Source: Larix kaempferi (lineage: Eukaryota > Streptophyta > Pinopsida > Pinales > Pinaceae). From it: a stretch of DNA of 64,000 bases. Shown here one piece after another: positions 57,080-64,000 of this stretch (its first letter is position 1; each line of letters starts with the position of its first letter). The stretch is from NCBI GenBank assembly GCA_027924585.1, contig BSBM01000386.1, positions 7,890,501 through 7,954,500 on the forward strand, read 5' to 3'. A model generated the notes under the pieces. That model was not told the origin of the DNA. It ran no database searches and worked only from the letters and a program-made list of their open reading frames with translations. Both the position numbers and the translations under genes were made by a program.

Positions 57080-57882
57080 TGAACATTGTCTCTTGGAATT
57101 GCAGGGGTCTAGGGGGAGCAAACAAAGTAGAAGCAATAAAAGACATCATCAAATCTGAACGTCTCGATATCCTGCTTGTCCAAGAGACAAAAATGAGTGA
57201 TGTGGAGCTCTTATCCCTTTCACAGCATTTCTGGAAAAATAGTCACAAGGTTTCCATGAGCTCCAGAGGCACTTCAAGAGGATTAGCATCTATCTTCTCT
57301 AGTAAGTATGACATTAAAAATATGAAAAAAATTCAGCATTGGTTATTGTCTGAACTGCAGGATAAAAATAACCAAAATAGCTTATATGTTTGCAATGTAT
57401 ATGGACCCACTCATTATAGAGACAAGCAATCGTTTTGGGAAGATATTTCTTCTCTAAAAGATGAGCTGAGAGGGAAGGACCTTATTGTAGCTGGAGATTT
57501 CATTGCTACGAAATCTCAGATGGAAAAGAGGGGCGGCTCAAGGGTAAGGGATCCCTTCAGGGAACACTTGGAGGACCTTCTTTCTGACTTGGACCTTATT
57601 GATCAACCCTTAAAAAATGGAAAGTTCACCTGGAGTAATAAAAGGCTTGGAATTGGACATATAGCGGCCAGGATTGATAGATTTTTGCTAAGTTCGACTT
57701 TCCTGCAAAAAAACCTTCTCCCTTCTTCCTATGCCTTGCCTTCTGCAACTTCGGACCATAAACCGATTTCCTTAGTTCTCTCTTCCCTTGCAAACCTCGG
57801 ACCCATTCTGTTTTGCTTCAACCATCTCTGGATTCAAGACATCAAGGTTCTGGCCATTATCAATCAGGCATGGAGTGAGTAA
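57079..57882 (+). pseudogene. LINE-D ORF2, AP endonuclease domain
   Basis: The frame begins MNIVSWNCRGLGGANKVEAI at the TAATG overlap. It contains LDILLVQETKMS (catalytic Glu), NVYGPTHY, LIVAGDFIATKS (D/N-type active site with Asn replaced by Ile), FTWSNKRLG..HIAARIDRFL and ATSDHKPISL. The order and length are those of plant L1 endonuclease. It closes with an in-frame TAA at 57,880, after which the same frame continues as the RT part. The Asn change and the stop indicate an inactive copy. Confidence 0.85.
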
Positions 57883-58931
57883 AGTTCGGGCTCTCCCAAC
57901 TATATTTGGGAATCGAAACTAAGAAAAGTGAAAGTAGCCCTGAAAGATTGGGCGAAAAGGGAGTATAAAATTCCCCACTTTACTAAGTCTCATCTACAAA
58001 AAGACATTGCCACGCTGCAATTAAACATGGAGACCAGCGACATCACCCCTAGGATCATCTGTATGGAGAAAGATCTCAACAATAAAATTCTCAAAGAATC
58101 AAGACGTGAGGAAGAGGAATGGAGAATCAAATCAAGACAAATCTGGTTAAAAGGCGGGGATAGTAACACTAATTATTTTCATAAACAAACTAAGATAAGA
58201 CTCAGTTTCAATATGATCAAAGAGCTAAAGGATAAATATGGAACTAAAATAATGGAGCAAGGGGAAATTAAAAATCATGTTTTTCAGCACTTTCGAGATC
58301 TCTACTTGGATAAAAATGAGACCGATCCCTTAGCTCAGGAAGATCTCCTTTCGGGCATCCCAGATCTCATCTTGGATGCTGAGAACAGGGAATTAGCCAA
58401 GCCTATCCTTGAATTTGAAATCAAAGAAGCAATCTGGTCCCTACAAGCTGATAAGGCACCTGGTCCAGATGGTTTCACCATCAATTTCTACAAAGCAGCT
58501 TGGGACATCATCAAGATAGATCTGAAAAAAATGCTAAATTGGACGAGAAAGAAGGATAAGGTAAGGGGGGCTACCAACTCCTCTTTCCTCGCACTAATCC
58601 CTAAAGACAAAAGCCCCATCTCCATCGACCGCTTCAGACCAATCTCTTTGTGAAACACTTCCTACAAAATTCTCTCAAATATCTTGGCAACAATAATGAA
58701 GAATGTAGTGGGAAAACTAATCTCGGATACTCAAGGAGGCTTCATCACGGGGCAGCAAATCCTAGATAATATCATCATAATGCAAGAGGCCATCCACTCC
58801 AGCTTGAAAAGAGGACAACAAGGTATGGAAATCAAACTTGACATGGCTAATGCCTTTGACAGGGTAAATCATTCTTTTATTTTGATGTTATGTCAAAGTT
58901 TGGTTTTTCTAATAGATTCATAAGATGGATT
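57883..58931 (+). pseudogene. LINE-D ORF2, RT N-terminal and palm start
   Basis: The same frame runs on through EEEWRIKSRQIWLKGGDSNTNYFHKQ, AIWSLQADKAPGPDGFTINFYK and NSSFLALIPKDKSPISIDRFRPISL. A TGA at the next codon replaces the usual Cys, and the frame then continues with SYKILSNILA, GGFITGQQILDNIIIMQEAIHS and EIKLDMANAFDRVNHSF. A one-base loss shifts the frame just before the solo LTR. These are standard L1 RT blocks. Confidence 0.87.
58927..58931. repeat. Target duplication of the solo copia LTR (ggatt)
   Basis: Repeated at 59,645-59,649 on the right side of the LTR. Confidence 0.88.
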
Positions 58932-59644
58932 TGTTAGGATATTCCTATACTCCATCCTAGTCCCACCAGTATTTTAATCATTTACATTTTCAGTCATACA
59001 TGCACCTTTAGGGTTTGCATGCATTTTGCATGCATCCCAGTCATTAGTCCAGCACCTAGCCCTCAGTTAGCCAGCCCCCAGGAGCTTCTCACTATTCAAT
59101 TTTAGCCCTCCAGTTGCTTAATGTGCCCTTCTTCTTTGATTTTAGGGAACAACTCGCCCTTCTTCACCTACCAGTCCAGTTGTCACTTAGTTACACTTAG
59201 TTACAGTCAGTTACACTCAGTTACACTTAGTTACACTCAGTTACACCTACCAGAGTTAGTTTGACTAATGGTTAACAGTTACTTGAGCATTGATGACTTC
59301 ACTGATGATGATGAAGACTTCCAGTTGTGCTCCGATGATCATGAGGACACCTAGTTGAGCTCCGATGACACTTTATTGATCTTATGATCACTCTGAGAGG
59401 CTAATTCGAATTGCCACCTTAGGCATTCGAATCCTCTCTACCATTGTAATATTTATTTGTCCATATTGTGATTAATTAACTAGTGTGTGTGAAGTATTAT
59501 TGCTTCTATCTGAGTTCTACTGTACCATATTATTTTGTTGCTCATTATACTGTATTGATCACTCTTCTTCTATTTTCCTGCTTAATCATAATTACTCTTG
59601 TGAGGTATACATCATCTCTTAGATCTGCTGTGAGGATTTTCACA
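58932..59644 (+). mobile_element. Solo copia LTR inside LINE-D RT
   Basis: 713 bp, TGTTAGGATATT to ...GGATTTTCACA, flanked by ggatt on both sides. It splits the RT between the ANAFDRV block and the RIKACISSPW block. Its first nine bases and last 60 resemble the copia LTR at 34,078-34,737. It holds six copies of a 10-bp repeat (ttagttacac, 59,187-59,246). No interior or second LTR is present. Confidence 0.92.
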
Positions 59645-60316
59645 GGATTAAGGCTTGCATTAGCAGCCCCTGGATTGCTCCCCTGGTTAATGGCGGGCCA
59701 ACAAAGTTATTTCAAGCTTCCAAGGGCATTCGACAGGGCTGTCCGCTGTCTCATTTTCTCTATCTTTTGGTAGCCGATTCTTTGAGTAGGAAACTCCAGT
59801 TCTACCTAGACAATGGGGAGCTTAAAGGGATCAAAATAGCCAGAGGTGTCAAGCCGGCAAACCATGCTCAATTTGTTGATGATACCATCTCGTTAGGGGG
59901 TTCTTCCACTATAATAGCAGAGAGATTCAAGAATGCTCTGTTCGTTTTTCTTTCTGCCTCGGATGGCAAGGTAAACTCTGTAAAATCTAAAATTTATGGG
60001 TGGAACTGTCCTCCCAATACCTTGGCAAGAATTTCATGAATTCTAGATTTTGAAGGAATTTCAAAATGGAACTCCTTCAGTTACCTGGGTATTCACATAT
60101 TCAAAGGAAAAAAAGAAAAAGGCAGATTGGCAAGACCTCATAGACAAAAAAAAAAAAAAAATTAACGCTTGGGGATCCAGGTGGCTCAACCCCGTTGGAA
60201 AGCTCGTGTTAATCAATTCATTTCTTTCTGCCTTACCAATCTACGTCTGCTCCATCTCTATTGCCCCAAAATACATCATACAGGAAATTAATAGGGAATT
60301 AAGAAACTTCCTCTAG
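59645..60316 (+). pseudogene. LINE-D ORF2, RT palm and thumb
   Basis: Resuming after the LTR: ISSPWIAPLVNGGPTKLFQASKGIRQGCPLSHFLYLLVADSLSRKL (across a frame change near 59,765). The catalytic box AQFVDDTISLGGSS and a block with GKVNSVKSKIYGW follow. After another shift come WNSFSYLGIHIF and the thumb INAWGSRWLNPVGKLVLINSFLSALPIYVCS. An A16 run (60,147-60,162) falls in the Lys-rich stretch. A TAG at 60,314 ends this part. Confidence 0.85.
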
Positions 60317-61400
60317 AAAGGTGGCAAGACTTCGAATACCAAAAACTTTCATCTCATTGACTGGGAAATGGTCTGCAGCTCAAAAAGCAATGGTGGAGCA
60401 GGTGTCCGAAGTCCTCTACTTATGAACCTTGCTCTTGGTGCAAAAATTATTTGGATATTAATCTATGGGGATAATTTCTAATGGAAGAAGGTCCTTCAAA
60501 AGAAATATATGACAGGCTCTAGAAGAAGATGTATAGAACATGTAGACATGGCCAGGAATGGATCTCCTATATGGGATCTTTGCAAAAAAGCGGTCCATAT
60601 AATTCAAGAAAATGTGTATTGGCTTGCTAGAAACGGAAAATGGATTAAAATCTGGCAAGATAAGCTGGGATCCAGCTCCCCAGCCAACTATTGTCATGAA
60701 TTAGGAGATCTAAAAGATTGGCTTGATCAAAAAAATATTAATACTCTTTATGATATCTCTACTTGAACAACTAGTGGTAGATGGGTTGGTTGGAAGAAAC
60801 TGGAGCTCCCGGGTCAACTTCTTGCAGACTATAGAGCACTCTTAGCCCTCCTAAACGGTAATAATCCCATCCATAATCACTTCAAAGATAGCAGGGGCTG
60901 GGGGAATAAGTGTCTCTATACAGTAAAGGAAGGATATAGCCATGTTTTCAATAACAAGAACAAACCCAAAAATGACGTAAACTGGAACAAGGTCTGGAGT
61001 AATGATGGACTCCCAAAAATTAATGTCTTCTTTTGGACTCTTGCTCATCGGAAAACGTTGACTGTTGAAAATCTGAGAAAGCAAGGAATACCTGGGCCAC
61101 TTAGATGCACATTGCGTAAGGGGGCAGAAGAAACTTTGGATCACCTTTTCATAGACTGCAATTTTTCTCAGGAGGTCTAGAATATGGCCTTTCAAGGTCT
61201 AAATGTCAACATCATTTTTCCCACGAACTGGAACGACCTCTTCAGTTGTTGGAGAGACTACTATATTGGCTCTTTAAAACAAAAACCTGACCTTACCAGA
61301 GAGTGGGATGCTCTCCCTAGATTTATTTGATGGAGAATTTGGAACATAAGAAACTCTAAAAAAATTTAAGGGAAAAGCTCTAGTCCAAAAAAGGTAGCTG
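60317..61400 (+). pseudogene. LINE-D ORF2, C-terminal and zinc-binding RT domain
   Basis: Pieces include FHLIDWEMVCSSKSNGGAGVRSPLLMNLALGAK, NGSPIWDLCKKAVHIIQENVYWLARNGKWIKIWQD and YTVKEGYSHVF. The zf-RVT core (about 60,985-61,180) has VWSNDGLPKINVFFWTLAHRKTLTVENLRKQGI, GPLRC and EETLDHLFIDCNFSQEV. Stops at about 60,476, 60,764 and 61,178 interrupt it. Confidence 0.8.
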
Positions 61401-61619
61401 ACTCGGCAAAGGCAATCTAGACTAAGGCTTTATGCTCAAGAGGAATGTCAAATTTACATACAAAGCCTCTGACCACTGAAGAAAGAGATTCGATGGTTTA
61501 TTTGCTTGTTCCATCACCTTATCTTCGTCTTTGGACAAAGCCCCCCAAAAAACCGAAATCGGAGCAATGGTAGCTCAGGATGAGCAATGAGTGTTTTCAG
61601 ACTTGGAGAACAAGAATAG

Positions 61620-62004
61620 GATGTTGTCTTTTATCCTTTGACTGGGCCTCGAAAGGCAACCCAGGGTTGGCAAGTGCGGGGGGGGGTTATTTTCGACCCC
61701 AGGGGGAACAAGAGGAGAGATTATTCCTGGAGCATTGGTAAAAAAACCAACAACAATGTCAAATGGCTTGCCCTAATCAAAGGGTTGGAACTCGCTAGAG
61801 AATTGAAAATTGAGGAAATGGCTGTGATTGGAGACTCATCAATTGTCATAAGAGAAGCTAGAACCTTGGTAAGAAAATGGAAGAAGCCCGCTACCAAAAT
61901 CAAACACCTTTTACTTTGTCTAGCTAAAGAATTCAAGAAAATCAAGTTTCTTCAGTCCTGAGAACCCAAAATCAGCAGGCGATGGATTGGCAAACAAAGG
62001 AGAA
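61620..62004 (+). pseudogene. LINE-D ORF2, C-terminal RNase H
   Basis: After a frame change at a G8 run (61,679-61,686): VIFDPRGNKRRDYSWSIGKKTNNNVKWLALIKGLELA, IEEMAVIGDSSIVIREARTLVRK and LLLCLAKEFKKIKFL. The usual acidic residue of the EWLAL motif is Lys here, while the GDSS Asp remains. This plant/archaeal-type RNase H at the end of ORF2 is known for plant L1 elements. It would degrade the RNA strand after first-strand synthesis. Confidence 0.8.
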
Positions 62005-62394
62005 GGCTTGAGTTATGGAACTTTGGAATGTGACAATGTGTTTAGGGAGAATAGTTGGATCCATTAATTTTATTGCTTTAAAAATGATTGAATCATATAG
62101 AAACTTCACCCGTTCAAAGATCAATAGGATCATGGCTCAAAATCCCCACTCAAGCTCTCCAAATATTATTTGGATTCACTCTCCCCTCAGCATTTATGGG
62201 CCTTTGTTCATGCCATGCCACCTGGGCCACATGTGTGAAGCCAAGGGGAGGCTTTGGCAACACGGCTCCTTCAAATTCAAGAGCAGAAGCGAAGTTCCCT
62301 ATTATATCTATGTTGTTAGTTGCTGGATCACAGGCAAGGATAGTTTGGAGTTAATAATGGAGCATATTGTAGTTGTTTCTGCTTCATCCTGTTC
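62005..62394 (+). pseudogene. LINE-D sequence after RNase H
   Basis: An open plus-strand frame starts at 62,015 and crosses into the copia LTR. It includes NIIWIHSPLSIYGPLFMPCHLGHMCEAKG. A similar string can be read in LINE-B after its RNase H (54,390-54,290 on the minus strand: SPPSIHRRQAFNAHSLDTI). It may be the beginning of the extra ORF seen in LINE-B, but similarity is weak and only partly in frame. Confidence 0.35.
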
Positions 62395-62993
62395 TGTTTA
62401 TGTATATGTAACTTCGGAATGTATTTCATCTGTATATTTTATATATATTTATTGTACCCTTATAAGAGATCTGTTATTCCTCTATAAGGAAGTGTCGTCA
62501 TGTGGATTGACAAGTGTCGCAAGTGTGTGTACTTGCCGATGGGTTATTAGACCACCATGTGGGGTCGGCCCTGAATTATATATAATATAATGTGGATGTA
62601 TTTAGATAGAAAAGTCAGCCCCATAAGGTCACTGGGCAAAAAGGTAAGTATAAATAGAGATCGGAGATCTCTATTTTGATCACTCGGAAAAGTAACTCAC
62701 TCTCACTTGAAAAGTGGTGCACTAGTGAGGAGGAGGATCATCTGCTATCAGGAGACTATCTCAGTGTTACTTGGTTGTACTTTGGTTGAGCCATTGCTCT
62801 GTCTATCTCTGAGGAAGTTGTGGGGCTTTTCACCTTAGGGTTTTCCCCACGGAAAATTTGTGTCTCTTGTCTCTTATGCTTTTGATTCTTGTGATGCTTG
62901 TCATATTGTGATTGTCATGCATTGATATACTGTATATGTTATTCTCTCAGCAAAGATCCTATAGTATTGTGAATTAGTACTCAAAATTTAACA
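62395..62993 (+). mobile_element. 5' LTR of a copia element running off the window
   Basis: 599 bp, TGTTTATGTATATGTAACTTC to ...AAAATTTAACA, followed directly by the PBS. A TATA box (tataaata) lies at 62,649-62,656. It shares ordered blocks with the 604-bp LTR of the non-autonomous element, notably gggttattagac...ggggtcggccctg (62,542-62,574). tgttc (62,390-62,394) would be the target duplication. Confidence 0.85.
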
Positions 62994-63005
62994 TGGTATC
63001 AGAGC
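62994..63005 (+). other. Primer binding site of the right-edge copia element
   Basis: TGGTATCAGAGC, initiator-Met type, then taacctgag, exactly as in the non-autonomous element. Confidence 0.92.
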
Positions 63006-63567
63006 TAACCTGAGAAGAAGACATTTTGCAGTGACGGAAGCTTGAGTTCCTTGTTTATTGGGGTTCTCTCCACAGATTTTTGAAAATCAGTATAGTAGAT
63101 TGACTCTACTCATCAAGGTGCATCTATCTGTCCAATCAAAACTCAATTCTGAGCATTTTCAGATTTGGCCCTAAAAATTAGGGTTTCCACAAAAATAGGA
63201 ATTTCTAGAATCTGAAGGCACAGCTGGAAGCTCCTTGCAAAAATCGATGTTTAGAGCTTTGGATCGAGATTTTTGGCTGGGTAGATCTCTGGGAAACTCA
63301 AACCCTAATTCAGGGCTCTCCCTAGTGAACCCAGGAGGACAAAAAGGCAATTATGAAGGGCAAGACTTTGCTGATCTCAAATTTTGAATGCACCAGGCTG
63401 ATCAGCTCACCAAGGCGCATCTTTCTATCCTTTCAGAAATTTGAAATTCACATTTTGAATTTTTAGGGTTTCTCTGACAAACCCTAATCCGGGACCAAAT
63501 CCAGTTTTCAGCATTTCAAGTGGTAAGATCTAAATCTTTTCTATTTCCATTTGAAGTACTCTTTAAG
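63006..63567 (+). other. 5' leader of the right-edge copia element
   Basis: Non-coding leader, homologous in order to the leader of the non-autonomous element read on the minus strand (15,000-16,146). It ends with the Gag start codon at 63,568. Confidence 0.7.
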
Positions 63568-64000
63568 ATGTCACTCCACACCAAGATTGAGGATAAGCTT
63601 AAAGGAGCTTATAACTTCCGAGCCTGGAAGTATAGGAATGGGTTAATCCTAGAAGAGAATGAGTTGGACTCATATGTGAAAGAAGACATCCCTATCCCAG
63701 AGGATGAAGAGGCCAAGGCATTGCATAAGAAGAACTTGGTCAAGGCAAAGAGAATCATTGCCGATTCCATCAAAGACCATCTCATACCCCATGTGTCTTC
63801 TCTTAAGACACCTAAGGAGATGTTTGAATCTTTGACCAAGCTATTTGAAGGGAAGAACATAAATCGGAAGATGACCCTGCGGAACCAATTGAAAGGAGTA
63901 AAAGTTTCAGAATGGAGAAACCATTCAATCTTATTTCTCAAGAGTCTCCCAGATCAAGGAACAACTAGAAGCAGTGGATGAAATGGTGGAGAATGGTGAA
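63568..64000 (+). pseudogene. Copia Gag, partial (right-edge element)
   Basis: ATG at 63,568 (MSLHTKIEDKLKGAYNFRAWK) opens a typical plant copia Gag. It includes EAKALHKKNLVKAKRIIADSIKDHLIPHV, TPKEMFESLTKLFEGKNINRKMTL and RNQLKGVKV. A one-base insertion near 63,907 shifts the frame, and the Gag reading continues in the next frame to the window edge. Without that base the frame would be open, so the element is either recently dead or the base is a sequencing error. It packages element RNA and may supply the non-autonomous relative. Confidence 0.82.

Larger units (their letters stand above)
55651..62394 (+). mobile_element. Plus-strand L1-type LINE (LINE-D), near full length
   Basis: It runs from an ORF1 leader to beyond the RNase H and carries a solo LTR insertion (58,932-59,644). 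Domains in order are DUF4283 and knuckle (ORF1), AP endonuclease, RT, zinc-binding RT domain and RNase H. Its 5' end abuts the small LTR element. Its 3' end is cut by the copia LTR at 62,395, so A-tail and target duplications are not visible. Three in-frame nonsense codons (57,880, 58,651 and 60,314) and a few shifts are the main damage. Confidence 0.85.

Overview
The window looks like intergenic DNA of a seed plant with a very large, retrotransposon-dominated genome; a gymnosperm is my best guess, inferred from the element families and their decay. I found no host gene, rRNA or tRNA gene. Nearly everything recognisable is a class I element: Ty3/gypsy and Ty1/copia LTR elements, L1-type LINEs and one SINE candidate. 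Most are broken by stops, frameshifts, truncation and nested insertion.

Left part (1-9,994): the 3' end and 3' LTR (2,331-3,384) of a plus-strand Tat-like gypsy element. Then comes a minus-strand gypsy relic (about 3.8-8.3 kb) of an unusual family, with Gag, zinc knuckles, protease and then a second Gag-like domain. AT-rich sequence follows. Next (9,995-16,762) is a complete, young, non-autonomous LTR element: two 604-bp LTRs differing at five sites, a 5-bp target duplication, a PBS and a PPT. It has no gag-pol, and it carries about 1.6 kb of repeats built on a GGAT-N6-ATCC dyad. Its leader and LTRs match the copia element at the right edge (62,395-64,000).

Middle (16,763-41,015): an old minus-strand LINE (18.7-22.08 kb) is broken by a minus-strand Tat-like gypsy element (22,079-about 33,010). 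That element's order is Gag, protease, RT, RNase H, integrase, a second plant/archaeal-type RNase H, an antisense plant-mobile-domain ORF, then the 3' LTR. Its RT is split by a solo LTR (29,431-30,471) with a perfect 5-bp duplication. After a SINE candidate (about 33.6-33.8 kb) comes an internally deleted copia element (34,078-37,781). A second copy of the two-Gag gypsy family truncates its 3' LTR; that copy (37,782-41,015) retains RT after the second Gag-like domain.

Right part (41,016-64,000): about 4 kb of unassigned AT-rich DNA, then a long minus-strand LINE (about 45.06-52.06 kb) whose 3' 1.23 kb is present twice in tandem. Its 5' part is cut by a small LTR element (52,062-about 55,650) encoding a coiled-coil ORF and no pol. 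A 5'-truncated LINE with an A-tail and a 13-bp duplication sits inside that element. A plus-strand LINE (about 55,651-62,394) follows, with ORF1, endonuclease, RT, zinc-binding and RNase H domains. It is interrupted by a 713-bp solo copia LTR and abuts a copia 5' LTR, PBS, leader and gag that run off the window.

All homology calls come from reading motifs and comparing segments of the window with each other. No database search was possible, and boundaries without a target duplication are approximate.
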